Source: Pseudomonas sp. Ga0074129 (GTDB lineage Bacteria > Pseudomonadota > Gammaproteobacteria > Pseudomonadales > Pseudomonadaceae). From it: a stretch of DNA of 64,000 bases. The first letter of the stretch is position 1. Each line of letters opens with the position of its first letter. The notes below the pieces were generated by a model, which saw only the letters and a list, made by a program, of their open reading frames with translations, ran no database searches and was not told the origin of the DNA. The DNA lies in contig LNDO01000088.1 of NCBI GenBank assembly GCA_001465025.1, positions 1 to 64,000 on the forward strand, read 5' to 3'. The translations under genes were made by a program, and so were the position numbers. Positions 18,156-26,406 of the stretch are shown piece by piece.

Positions 18156-19343
18156 TTAGTGCTCCGCGCGCGTGCCCAGGCCCATGGCCTGGCGCGCAAA
18201 CCAGCGTTTCGCCGGAGGAAAGAGATCCAGCCCGAGCAAGCCCAGATTGCGCCCGGTGGCCAGCAACGGCTGGCCGGTGCTGAACAAGCGGGTGACCTGA
18301 TCGGAAAAGCCAACGGTCAATTGCTGATCCATCTGCTGACTGCTCAGGTAACGCTGCAAGGTCGCCAGATCACCCAAGGGTGCATCACTGGCCAGCAGGG
18401 TTTCGGCCAGCACCAAGGTGTCGCGCAGCGACAGGTTGTAGCCCTGCCCGGCAATCGGGTGCAGGCTGTGCGCCGCATTACCCAGCACCACCAGATGCTG
18501 GCGGACCTGCTCTTGCGCGGCGGTCAGCGCCAGCGGGTAGAGATGGCGGGTGCCGACTTGGCGCAAACTGCCAAGACGATAGCCGAAGGCCTGCTGCAGC
18601 TCGGCGAGAAACGCGGCATCGTCGAGCCCATACAGACGCTCAGCCTCCTGCGTGGCCCGCGTCCAGACCAGCGCACAGCGGTTATCCGCCAGGGGCAGCA
18701 GTGCCATTGGTCCCTCTTCGGTGAAGCGTTCAAAGGCGAGGCCGTTGTGCGCGTCCTGAGGGCTGACGTTGGCGATCAGCGCACTCTGCCCGTAAGGCGT
18801 GTGGCTCACGGCAATACCCAGTTGCTCCCGCAAGCCAGAGCGACCGCCTTCCGCCAGAATGGCCAAGCTGCAGGCCAACTCCGTACCGTCGTCCAAGCTC
18901 AGGCTGTAGCCATCGGCCACGGGCTGCATGCGCGTGACCTGTGCCGGGCTGTGCCAGCTCACCACGTCCTGATCCAGCGCCTGCCACAGGCATTCACCGA
19001 GCCAGGCGTTCTCCACCACATAACCCAGCGCAGGCACGCCTTCGTCCTCGGCGCTCAGGCGAGCAGCAGCAAAGCGCCCACGGTCGGAGACATGAATCTG
19101 CTTGATCGGCTCAGCGCGCTGACTGATCTGCGTCCACAGCCCCAGGCGTTGATAAATTTGCCGCGAGCCGAACGCCAGCGCGGTCGAACGGGCATCGTAG
19201 CTGGGTTGATAGCCGCTGCCGGGGGTGAAGGGCTCGATCAGGCAGATGCGCCAACCGCGCTGCTTGGCTTCCGCCTGCAACGCCACCGCCAGGCTGGCCC
19301 CGACCAGCCCGCCGCCGATAATGGCGATATCGCTGCGCGACAT
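18156..19343 (-). CDS. ubiH: 2-octaprenyl-6-methoxyphenol hydroxylase UbiH
   Basis: UbiH hydroxylates C1 of the ubiquinone ring precursor. The 395-residue flavoprotein has GGGLVGASLA, a YDARSTALAFGS substrate region, AEGGRSGLRE (DG-type motif) and GNAAHSLHPIAGQGYNLSLRD. It starts 1 bp after the pepP stop codon, the same ubiH-pepP arrangement found in E. coli and other gammaproteobacteria. Peripheral inner-membrane enzyme. Confidence 0.92.
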   Translation of the reverse strand: MSRSDIAIIGGGLVGASLAVALQAEAKQRGWRICLIEPFTPGSGYQPSYDARSTALAFGSRQIYQRLGLWTQISQRAEPIKQIHVSDRGRFAAARLSAEDEGVPALGYVVENAWLGECLWQALDQDVVSWHSPAQVTRMQPVADGYSLSLDDGTELACSLAILAEGGRSGLREQLGIAVSHTPYGQSALIANVSPQDAHNGLAFERFTEEGPMALLPLADNRCALVWTRATQEAERLYGLDDAAFLAELQQAFGYRLGSLRQVGTRHLYPLALTAAQEQVRQHLVVLGNAAHSLHPIAGQGYNLSLRDTLVLAETLLASDAPLGDLATLQRYLSSQQMDQQLTVGFSDQVTRLFSTGQPLLATGRNLGLLGLDLFPPAKRWFARQAMGLGTRAEH

Positions 19344-19344
19344 G

Positions 19345-20679
19345 CTAGGCCGCCACGCTGCGCGCGGCAGCCATCAGCGCTTCGATCTCGGCAACGGTTT
19401 TCGGGACACCGCCGGTGAGGATTTCGCAGCCGGTCTTGGTCACCACCACATCGTCCTCGATGCGCACGCCGATGCCGCGCCACTTCTTCGCCACGTCTTG
19501 ATTGTCCACGGCAATGTAAATGCCCGGCTCGACGGTCATGGCCATGCCGACTTCCAGCTCGCGCCATTCACCGCCGACCTTGTACTCGCCAACATCGTGC
19601 ACATCCATGCCCAGCCAGTGACCGGCGCGGTGCATGTAAAACGGTTTGTAAGCCTCGGTGGCAATCAGCTCGTCCACATCACCGCTGAGCAAACCCAGCT
19701 CAACCAGCCCGGCAGTAATCACCTGCACGGTCGCTTCATGGGCCTGATTCCAATGTTTGCCGGGAGCGATTTCCTTAAAGGCGGCCTCCTGAGCGGCCAG
19801 CACCAACTCGTAAATCGCCTTCTGTTCCGGCGAAAAGGTGCCATTGACCGGGAAGGTGCGGGTGATGTCGCTGGCGTAGCAGTCAATTTCGCAACCGGCG
19901 TCGATCAACACCAAGTCGCCGTCCTTGAGCGGCGCATCGTTCTCGCGGTAGTGCAGGATGCAGGCATTCTTGCCCGCCGCGACGATGCTGCCATAGGCCG
20001 GCATCTTCGCCCCGCCCTTGCGGAACTCGTAATCCAGCTCCGCTTCCAGCGAGTACTCAAACAACCCGGCGCGGCTCGCTTGCATGGCCCGTACATGGGC
20101 ACGCGCGCTGATCTCGGCGGCCTCTTTCATCACTTTGATTTCAGCAGAGGACTTGTACAAACGCAGGTCGTGCAGCAGGTGTTCAAGGGTTACAAATTCA
20201 TTGGGTGGCGTCGCACCCTGACGGGCCTTGGAGCGGATCACGTTGATCCACTCCATCAGCTGCCGGTCAAACTCATGGTGAGTACCCATGGAGGAATAGA
20301 CGCGATCACGCCCCTCGATCAGACCCGGCAGGATGTCGTCGATATCGCCAATCGGGAAGGCGTCATCCGCACCGTATTGGCTGATGGCACCGTCCTGCCC
20401 GGCGCGCAAACCGTCCCACAACTCGCGCAACGGATCGCGCTCACGGCAGAACAGCACGTACTCGCCATGTTCACGCCCTGGAATCAAGGCGATCACCGCC
20501 TCCGGCTCGGGAAAGCCGGAGAGGTATTGGAAGTCGCTGTCCTGACGGTAGATGTGCTCGACATCGCGGTTGCGGATGTACACCGGCGCCGCCGGCAGAA
20601 TGGCGATGCTATTGGGTTCCATCTGCGCCATCAGCGCCTTGCGCCGACGGGCGTATTCCGACTTGGGGATGCTGATCAT
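19345..20679 (-). CDS. pepP: Xaa-Pro aminopeptidase
   Basis: PepP removes N-terminal residues followed by proline. The 444-residue protein has the aminopeptidase-P N-terminal domain (to about 170) and a pita-bread metallopeptidase domain. Mn-ligand motifs are visible: DAGCEIDCYASDITRTF, GHWLGMDVHDVG, MAMTVEPGIYI and GVRIEDDVVVT. It lies between ygfB and ubiH on the same strand, a conserved order. Confidence 0.95.
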   Translation of the reverse strand: MISIPKSEYARRRKALMAQMEPNSIAILPAAPVYIRNRDVEHIYRQDSDFQYLSGFPEPEAVIALIPGREHGEYVLFCRERDPLRELWDGLRAGQDGAISQYGADDAFPIGDIDDILPGLIEGRDRVYSSMGTHHEFDRQLMEWINVIRSKARQGATPPNEFVTLEHLLHDLRLYKSSAEIKVMKEAAEISARAHVRAMQASRAGLFEYSLEAELDYEFRKGGAKMPAYGSIVAAGKNACILHYRENDAPLKDGDLVLIDAGCEIDCYASDITRTFPVNGTFSPEQKAIYELVLAAQEAAFKEIAPGKHWNQAHEATVQVITAGLVELGLLSGDVDELIATEAYKPFYMHRAGHWLGMDVHDVGEYKVGGEWRELEVGMAMTVEPGIYIAVDNQDVAKKWRGIGVRIEDDVVVTKTGCEILTGGVPKTVAEIEALMAAARSVAA

Positions 20680-20712
20680 GGGCAGATTGAGTCCACTTCT
20701 AATGCATGAAAA

Positions 20713-21267
20713 TCAATGCAGCGACGGTTTTGCCGCGGCAACCACAGGCTTGGCGCACTCGCTAAACAACAGCAGCGGCGCGACGCGCAGGTACTCCATG
20801 ACTTCCATGTAATCGTGCTCGCCATCGTCGGACTCATCCAGGGCGTTCTGCACCTGAGAAATCGCCGATAGATCCTGCAGCACTTCCATGGCCTCAGCGC
20901 TGAGGGCGCTGTCGCGAGCGGTCAACCCAAAACCGCCCAAGAAGCCTTGGCACCATTGTCCCAGAGCTACGGCGCGCTCGCTAAGCGGCGCATCGTCGCT
21001 GGGCAGCAACAGCACTACGGTTACGTCGACACCGGTCAATTCGTTTTTGACCATTTCCTGCAGGCCGATCAGCGCCTGGCGTACGCCGTCTTCTGGCGCG
21101 GCACCCAGCAATTCGGCGGCATCAACTAACCAATAGTCGATTTCAAAGCCAGCACCAGCGCAGCTTCGACCGAGCAGCAGGCCATGCAATTCGGCGGGGG
21201 AAACAGTGTGGCCGCTACTGGTAAGCAGGGCGGCAAAAGCAGAGTAAGGCGAATTCGAGATAGGCAT
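20713..21267 (-). CDS. UPF0149 (YgfB-like) protein
   Basis: The 184-residue protein matches YgfB. It has an N-terminal [10 protein letters not shown] motif, acidic patches, the [11 protein letters not shown] signature and a [17 protein letters not shown]-type C-terminal helix. In P. aeruginosa YgfB is reported to modulate expression of an AmpDh3-type amidase and beta-lactam resistance; whether that holds here is unknown. First gene of the minus-strand ygfB-pepP-ubiH unit. The 296 bp to the divergent 21564 gene hold no other gene and must contain both promoters. Confidence 0.9.
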   Translation of the reverse strand: MPISNSPYSAFAALLTSSGHTVSPAELHGLLLGRSCAGAGFEIDYWLVDAAELLGAAPEDGVRQALIGLQEMVKNELTGVDVTVVLLLPSDDAPLSERAVALGQWCQGFLGGFGLTARDSALSAEAMEVLQDLSAISQVQNALDESDDGEHDYMEVMEYLRVAPLLLFSECAKPVVAAAKPSLH

Positions 21268-21563
21268 AGATAACTAGGCGCAATGCTGCGCGATCACTAG
21301 AATGGAGGCCTTGTATCCTAGCACCGGCAGGCGTGCCAAGACCATGCAGCGCTTGAGCTCAGCAGGTGCGTTAGGTAAATCGGTCATATATCGACAAATG
21401 CCGCAAATCTAGACCGCTACAGTTGTACGCTTGCGGTTGAGCGGCTCGCGCGCACTGCCGTTGCATCAAGTAACAGCCCATCCGTGGGAGCCGCTGTCGA
21501 AGTCCGCTTAAAAACGCTATTTTTAATTTGCCAGCCCATTTACCCAGCATCGAGTAGATAACC

Positions 21564-21770
21564 ATGGAAGATGTCGACCTGCAGGCGCTTGCAGCCAAGC
21601 TGGACCTTCTGATCCAGCGTGTCGAACAACTCAAAACACATAATCGGTTGCTTCTGGCGAGCGAGAAGGCTTGGCGTGAAGAGCGCTCGCAATTAATCGA
21701 AAAGAACGAAATGGCACGGCACAAGGTCGAATCCATGATTTCGCGCCTCAAAGCCCTGGAGCAGGATTAA
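21564..21770 (+). CDS. TIGR02449 family small coiled-coil protein
   Basis: This 68-residue protein is nearly all coiled coil (leucine heptads, LAAKLDLLIQRVEQLK, then a Lys/Glu-rich second half), as in TIGR02449/ZapB-like proteins found directly upstream of zapA in pseudomonads. It overlaps zapA at a single base (21770), implying coupled translation. A role in Z-ring organisation with ZapA is inferred from position. Confidence 0.82.
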   Translation: MEDVDLQALAAKLDLLIQRVEQLKTHNRLLLASEKAWREERSQLIEKNEMARHKVESMISRLKALEQD

Positions 21771-22084
21771 TGACTGAGTCAAACACCCTAACCGTCCAAA
21801 TTCTGGACAAAGAATATTGCATCGCCTGTCCGAGCGAGGAGCGCAACAACCTTGAACGCGCCGCCCGCTATCTGGACGGCAAGATGCGCGAAATCCGCTC
21901 CAGCGGCAAAGTGGTAGGTGCCGACCGTGTCGCCGTGATGGCTGCGCTAAACATCACCCATGACCTGCTACACAAACAGCAACACCTTGATCAGCAAGTC
22001 GGAGACAACCGCGAACAGGTGCGCAGCTTGCTCAATCGAGTGGACAGCGCACTGCAACGTAATGCCGATGAGCCCAGCCACTGA
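21770..22084 (+). CDS. zapA: Cell division protein ZapA
   Basis: ZapA binds and bundles FtsZ filaments. The 104-residue protein has the globular N-terminal head (VQILDKEYCIACPSEERNNLERAARYLD) and a C-terminal coiled coil used for tetramerisation (HDLLHKQQHLDQQV...). It is followed within 30 bp by the 6S RNA gene, a conserved neighbourhood in gammaproteobacteria. Confidence 0.94.
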   Translation: MTESNTLTVQILDKEYCIACPSEERNNLERAARYLDGKMREIRSSGKVVGADRVAVMAALNITHDLLHKQQHLDQQVGDNREQVRSLLNRVDSALQRNADEPSH

Positions 22085-22113
22085 TTACCTGGCTGAAGTT
22101 TAAGGTATACTTC

Positions 22114-22296
22114 GAACAGCTCCCTGGAGTGTGCGCCAGTTGGTGATGTCCCTGAGCCGATTCGCACAACCCCGGAGGTTGCACGTTGAAGCCGGTGTGC
22201 ATGTCCGCTTGACGGAAAGCCTTAACGCCTCCTGCAACCTCCACCTTGAACTTTCGGGTTCAAGGGCTAAGCCGACAGCGGCACGTCGGGGAGTCA
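22114..22296 (+). ncRNA. ssrS: 6S RNA
   Basis: 6S RNA binds sigma-70 RNA polymerase in stationary phase by mimicking an open promoter. The transcript begins near GAACAGCTCCCTGG and ends near CGGGGAGTC, whose ends pair. The middle holds the long imperfect hairpin with GGAGGTTGCA and TGCAACCTCC arms around a bulge. Location between zapA and the formyl-THF cyclo-ligase gene is the conserved one. The -10 element GTATACT sits 7-10 bp before the start. Ends are approximate to a few bases. Confidence 0.93.
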
Positions 22297-22345
22297 TTTC
22301 TTCCAGCCCATTGCCCGCCCGAGGCAAAGGCCATCAAGCAAGCCC

Positions 22346-22942
22346 ATGCTCGACACCTCATCTTTAAGCCGCGCCCAACTTCGTCGCCATCTGCGAGGTA
22401 TGCGCCGCGCACTTAGCCCGTTGGCGCAACATCAAGCTGCACGCGGGCTGTACAAGCAACTGATACACAGCCCCGTGTTTCGCCGTGCTAAACACATCGC
22501 CCTGTATCTGCCCAACGACGGTGAGATCGATCCGCGCCTGTTGCTGCGCGCCGCGCAAAAACGCGGCAAAGCCACCTACCTACCCGTGCTCAGCCCCTGG
22601 CCACGCAGCAAAATGGTGTTTCAGCGAGTTCGCGCGGGAGAGCGACTGCACAAGAATCGCTTTGGCATTGACGAACCTCGACGCTGCCTTAAACAACAGC
22701 GCAAGGTGTGGACACTCGACTTGATTCTGATGCCGCTCGTTGGCTTCGACCGCCACGGCGCACGCCTGGGTATGGGCGGTGGCTTTTACGATCGCAGCCT
22801 GGCTTACCGGCAACTGCGCAAAAATTGGCACAAACCGACATTGCTGGGCCTAGCTCATGGATGTCAGCAGGTTGAACGCTTGGCCGTGGCCAGTTGGGAT
22901 GTGCCGCTGCAGGGCACCGTGACAGACAAGACGTGGTTCTAA
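22346..22942 (+). CDS. fau: 5-formyltetrahydrofolate cyclo-ligase
   Basis: This enzyme uses ATP to convert 5-formyl-THF to 5,10-methenyl-THF. The 198-residue protein shows RRHLRGMRRAL near the N-terminus, ALYLPNDGEIDP, and the family signature LVGFDRHGARLGMGGGFYDR with its ATP/folate loop. It lies 50 bp after 6S RNA, with which it is usually co-transcribed. A hairpin GTACCGC / GCGGTAC (22959-22979) follows the stop but lacks a clear U tract. Confidence 0.93.
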   Translation: MLDTSSLSRAQLRRHLRGMRRALSPLAQHQAARGLYKQLIHSPVFRRAKHIALYLPNDGEIDPRLLLRAAQKRGKATYLPVLSPWPRSKMVFQRVRAGERLHKNRFGIDEPRRCLKQQRKVWTLDLILMPLVGFDRHGARLGMGGGFYDRSLAYRQLRKNWHKPTLLGLAHGCQQVERLAVASWDVPLQGTVTDKTWF

Positions 22943-22988
22943 AAAGTGAATCGAGGCTGTACCGCACTCCCTGCGGTACTCACTACCT

Positions 22989-23123
22989 TCAACCAGCCGC
23001 TTGCGACTGCGCGGGAGGGGTGTCGGCCTGACGCTCCCACAGACTTTGCGTATACCCAGTAGTCACCACGCCCAGGCTGAACAAAATCACCATAATCAAC
23101 AGCACATCTGGTTTACGTTTCAT
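22989..23123 (-). CDS. Small single-pass membrane protein
   Basis: A 44-residue product with one hydrophobic segment (residues about 7-26, VLLIMVILFSLGVVTTGY) and a short Gln/Ala-rich tail. The ATG at 23121-23123 is chosen because GGGGAGG lies just upstream, a strong ribosome binding site, whereas upstream in-frame codons have none. Similar small proteins occur at this place in other pseudomonads (from memory). Function unknown. Confidence 0.7.
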   Translation of the reverse strand: MKRKPDVLLIMVILFSLGVVTTGYTQSLWERQADTPPAQSQAAG

Positions 23124-23292
23124 CAAATGCCTCCCCCTTAAGGCATACCGCACGCTATTTTTGCGGCGATTATTGTTATAGATCCGCTTACAACCGTTCG
23201 TACACGCGCTGAACGCCAACCTGTCACTCAAGGTGTGCAATCAACTGAGTCGAACCAACCGCTTAACGGACTGCCGACCAGGAGCAAAGTTC

Positions 23293-23742
23293 ATGCCTTA
23301 TTGGCTAATGAAATCGGAACCCGACGAATTATCCATTCACGACCTGCAGCGCCTTGAGCAGGCGCGCTGGGATGGGGTGCGTAATTACCAGGCGCGCAAC
23401 TTTGTGCGCAGCATGCAGCCGGGAGATTTGTTCTTTTTTTACCATTCAAGCTGCCCTGAGCCGGGCATTGCAGGGATTGGCCGCATCACTTCAGCGCACT
23501 ACCCAGATCCCACTGCACTGGAGCCGGGCAGCCATTACTTCGATGCAAAAGCCAGCGCGGATAAAAACCCCTGGAGCGCCATCGATGTAGGCTTTGTCGA
23601 GGCCTTCAAGCGGGTCATTCCCCTAGCAACGCTCAAGGCACAAAGCGCCCTAATAGCGTTACCTCTGGTACAAAAAGGCACTCGCCTGTCGGTGATGCCT
23701 GTTGCCGAGGAAGAGTGGGCCGCGATCCTGGCGCTGCGCTAA
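23293..23742 (+). CDS. EVE-domain protein
   Basis: The 149-residue protein is an EVE domain (PUA-like fold) from end to end: PYWLMKSEPDELSI at the start, WDGVRNYQARNF, the aromatic cage region GDLFFFYHS, and IAGIGRI. EVE domains bind modified nucleotides or bases in RNA or DNA. As a stand-alone gene its role is undefined. The ATG at 23293 has GGAGC upstream and starts exactly at the domain edge. Confidence 0.92.
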   Translation: MPYWLMKSEPDELSIHDLQRLEQARWDGVRNYQARNFVRSMQPGDLFFFYHSSCPEPGIAGIGRITSAHYPDPTALEPGSHYFDAKASADKNPWSAIDVGFVEAFKRVIPLATLKAQSALIALPLVQKGTRLSVMPVAEEEWAAILALR

Positions 23743-23781
23743 AAGCGCCCGCGCGAGGAGTAACGCAACAGCAGGAAACGC

Positions 23782-24195
23782 TTACTGAATGATCAAATTG
23801 TTGAAGAGCAAATCTTCAACCAGTGGCTGGCCTTCTTCCTGGGTGATCACGTCCTGTACCTGCTTGAGCGCTTCGGCACGCAGCACTTCCCGCGATCCGG
23901 CAGCGGCCATGGCCTCTTCCGTCTGCTGAGAAAACAGCATCACCAGTTGATTACGGATCAATGGTTCGTGATGTTTGATCTTGGCTTCTACGTCGACACC
24001 CGTGACGCGCAGAGACAAGTCAGCCTTAAAAAACTTCAGTTTCGGGCCATCTCCAAAATTGCCCACCAGCGCGGGGGCCAGTGTCACGTAAGCCACCACT
24101 GGCGCGGGCGGTTTCTCGGCATCTTCTTCCTCTTCCGATGCCTGCACCATCAGCGGCAAACACAGGGCCATCAGCAATACGATCCAGGCTTTCAC
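23782..24195 (-). CDS. FliL-family protein outside a flagellar cluster
   Basis: The 137-residue protein has an N-terminal hydrophobic segment (about 3-19), an acidic Glu/Asp stretch, then a FliL-type periplasmic domain (VAYVTLAPALVGNFG..., ...LIRNQLVMLFSQQT.EE..., LLFNNLIIQ end). FliL associates with the flagellar stator. No flagellar genes are near, so this is a second FliL paralogue as seen in several pseudomonads. The first segment ends in VQAS and could be a cleaved signal rather than the FliL anchor, which would make the protein periplasmic. Confidence 0.82.
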   Translation of the reverse strand: MKAWIVLLMALCLPLMVQASEEEEDAEKPPAPVVAYVTLAPALVGNFGDGPKLKFFKADLSLRVTGVDVEAKIKHHEPLIRNQLVMLFSQQTEEAMAAAGSREVLRAEALKQVQDVITQEEGQPLVEDLLFNNLIIQ

Positions 24196-24351
24196 AGGCA
24201 GTCACCTCATTAGTTCAGCCTCTAGCATAGCCACAGTCGGCGTACAGCCCAAGCCCTCGGCTTATACACAACCATCAGGGCTGACCATGCTTGTTGACCG
24301 AACCTTGGCCAGCCCTACACTGCAAAGCCATCAACCGCAGAGGAACGCCCG

Positions 24352-25329
24352 ATGAAAGCCGTGCTGTGTAAAGCCTTCGGCCCCGCCGAAACCCTGGTAC
24401 TGGAAGAAATCGCCAGCCCTGAAGCGAAGAAAAACGAGGTACTACTTCAGGTGCATGCGGCCGGGGTCAACTTCCCTGACACGCTGATCATCGAAGGCAA
24501 ATACCAGTTCAAACCGCCCTTTCCGTTTTCGCCAGGCGGGGAAGCAGCCGGCGTAATCACGGCTGTTGGTGAGAAAGTCAGCCACCTGAAAGTCGGTGAT
24601 CGGGTTATGGCCCTGACCGGCTGGGGTAGTTTTGCCGAAGAAGTGGCCGTGCCCGGCTACAACGTCATACCCGTTCCGCCGAGCATGGACTTCGCCAGCG
24701 CTGCCGCCTTTGGCATGACCTACGGCACCTCGATGCACGCGCTTAAACAACGCGCCAACCTGCAACCGGGCGAAACCCTACTGGTGCTTGGCGCATCGGG
24801 CGGCGTCGGACTGGCCGCCGTGGAAATCGGTAAAGCCATGGGTGCCAAGGTGATCGCAGCCGCCAGCAGCGCGGAAAAACTGGAAGTGGCCAAAGCCGCT
24901 GGTGCCGACGAACTGATCAATTACAGCGAAAGCAGCCTCAAGGATGAAGTCAAACGACTGACTGGCGGCCAGGGCGCTGACGTCATTTATGACCCAGTGG
25001 GTGGCGACTTGTTTGACCAAGCCATCCGCAGCATCGCCTGGAACGGCCGTTTACTGGTGGTGGGCTTTGCCAGCGGGCGTATCCCTGAGCTGCCGGTCAA
25101 CCTAGCGCTGCTCAAAGGGGCAGCCGTGGTTGGGGTGTTCTGGGGCGCATTCGCGCAGCGCCAGCCGCAGGATAACGCCGCCAACTTCCAGCAACTGTTC
25201 GCTTGGTACGGCGAAGGCAAGGTTAAACCTTTGGTATCGCAAACCTTCCCGCTGGAGCAAGCGGCAGAGGCGATCAACACCCTTGGCCAGCGCAAGGCCG
25301 TGGGCAAAGTCGTGGTGCAGGTGCGTTAA
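24352..25329 (+). CDS. NADPH:quinone reductase-like MDR oxidoreductase
   Basis: A zinc-independent medium-chain dehydrogenase of 325 residues. The N-terminal GroES-like domain includes HAAGVNFPDTLIIEGKY and the GGEAAGVI motif. The Rossmann domain has GASGGVGLAAVEIGKAMGAKV, with a serine/lysine after the second strand that favours NADPH. No structural or catalytic zinc cysteines are present, as in quinone oxidoreductases. It is monocistronic, ending before an extragenic repeat and a terminator. Confidence 0.88.
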   Translation: MKAVLCKAFGPAETLVLEEIASPEAKKNEVLLQVHAAGVNFPDTLIIEGKYQFKPPFPFSPGGEAAGVITAVGEKVSHLKVGDRVMALTGWGSFAEEVAVPGYNVIPVPPSMDFASAAAFGMTYGTSMHALKQRANLQPGETLLVLGASGGVGLAAVEIGKAMGAKVIAAASSAEKLEVAKAAGADELINYSESSLKDEVKRLTGGQGADVIYDPVGGDLFDQAIRSIAWNGRLLVVGFASGRIPELPVNLALLKGAAVVGVFWGAFAQRQPQDNAANFQQLFAWYGEGKVKPLVSQTFPLEQAAEAINTLGQRKAVGKVVVQVR

Positions 25330-25335
25330 ATGTGG

Positions 25336-25403
25336 GGTGGATGACGCTGTATTCATCCACCACTCACGCCCAAATGGGTGGATCGATGAAGCGTGATCCA
25401 CCC
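25336..25403. repeat. Paired extragenic palindromes (REP-like)
   Basis: Two hairpins stand side by side: GGTGGATGA / TCATCCACC (25336-25361) and GGGTGGATC / GATCCACCC (25376-25403). Both share the GGTGGAT core. This is the style of dispersed extragenic repeats in Pseudomonas genomes. The pair lies between convergent genes, immediately before a terminator. Confidence 0.75.
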
Positions 25404-25406
25404 TAC

Positions 25407-25433
25407 GAAGCCGCCGCAGAGCGGCTTCTTTCA
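25407..25433 (+). terminator. Rho-independent terminator after the quinone reductase
   Basis: Stem GAAGCCGC / GCGGCTTC with a 6-nt loop is followed by TTTC. It ends 1 bp before the stop codon of the convergent reductase gene at 25435. Confidence 0.72.
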
Positions 25434-25434
25434 T

Positions 25435-26406
25435 TCAGCTCCGTGGCGCGTAAGCAAATACATCAGCACGCATCTGGTGTGCGTCCATGCCGGCCTCGAC
25501 CAGCGCATCCAACGTGGCGTAAATCATTGCTGGAGAACCGCTGGCGTAGACGTGCAGCGCCTTCAGATCGGCAAAGTCTTCACGCACCGCCTCATGCAGC
25601 AAGCCGCAACGCCCTGACCAATCGCCCGCCTCGCTCACCACCTGATGCAGAAATAGGTTGGGCACCTGCTGCCAGTGCGCCCACTGCTCAAGCGTGTAAA
25701 AATCTTCTGGGCGGCGCGCGCCCCAATACAGGTGCACAGGGTGCGCGAAGCCACTGGCGCGGCAATGCTCGATCAAACTGTGCATTTGCGACATGCCGGT
25801 GCCTGCAGCAATCAGCACCAGAGGGCCGTCCGGCAGCGCTGCCAAGTGCGTATCACCAAAGGGCATTTTCACTCGCACCAGACCGTTGCGGCGCACCTGG
25901 GCCAACATGCCGAGGGTCGCCTCGTCACGCGCCAGCACATGCAACTCCAATTCGCGCCCGCTGTGCGGCGCTGAAGCCAGAGAAAACGCCGCATAGTCAT
26001 CGCCGTCACGTTGCAGCAGCAGGTATTGCCCGGCGTGATAACGCGGCGCTTTACCGGCCGGAGCCTGTAAGCGCAAACGCACCACATCGCCGCCCAACTC
26101 ATCGCTGCTGAGTACCTGGCAAGCCAACTCACGCACCGGCAACTCACCCGGCGCGAGCACACCATCCCAATGCAACACGCAGTCTTGCAGCGGTTCGGCC
26201 AGGCAGGTGAAGAGTTCACCTTGGGTCAGTTCGACCCCGCCCTGCTGCACGCGCCCTTCGACCAGCAGCGCGGCACAGATGTGGCAATTGCCATTGCGGC
26301 AACTTTGCGGGCAGTCATAACCGAGACGCCGCGCCGCATCGAGAATGCGTTCACCGGGCAGCACATCCAGCACCGCGCCCGAAGGGTTCAAAGTGACTCG
26401 CATCAA
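25435..26406 (-). CDS. 2Fe-2S flavin reductase (CDP-6-deoxy-glucoseen reductase-like)
   Basis: The 323-residue protein fuses an N-terminal plant-type ferredoxin domain, with cysteines in [13 protein letters not shown] and a distal TCLA, to a ferredoxin-NADP reductase module with FAD-binding YHAGQYLLL and AFSLASAP and NAD-binding [10 protein letters not shown]. Databases usually call it CDP-6-deoxy-L-threo-D-glycero-4-hexulose-3-dehydrase reductase, but no 3,6-dideoxysugar genes are near. It overlaps ubiD by 4 bp. Because E. coli ubiD is followed by the flavin reductase gene fre, supply of reduced FMN for prenyl-FMN formation is a reasonable alternative role (inference). Confidence 0.85.
   Translation of the reverse strand: MMRVTLNPSGAVLDVLPGERILDAARRLGYDCPQSCRNGNCHICAALLVEGRVQQGGVELTQGELFTCLAEPLQDCVLHWDGVLAPGELPVRELACQVLSSDELGGDVVRLRLQAPAGKAPRYHAGQYLLLQRDGDDYAAFSLASAPHSGRELELHVLARDEATLGMLAQVRRNGLVRVKMPFGDTHLAALPDGPLVLIAAGTGMSQMHSLIEHCRASGFAHPVHLYWGARRPEDFYTLEQWAHWQQVPNLFLHQVVSEAGDWSGRCGLLHEAVREDFADLKALHVYASGSPAMIYATLDALVEAGMDAHQMRADVFAYAPRS

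Noticed and set aside
17718-19418. Long plus-strand open frame of 566 codons
   Set aside because: It is antisense to the DUF4442 gene and ubiH, rich in His/Gln/Arg with no family features, and arises from GC-rich codon bias.
19225-20709. Plus-strand open frame of 494 codons
   Set aside because: It is fully antisense to pepP, a clear conserved enzyme on the other strand.
23782-24195. Part of a flagellar gene cluster
   Set aside because: Only a FliL-like gene is present; no other flagellar gene lies within the window.
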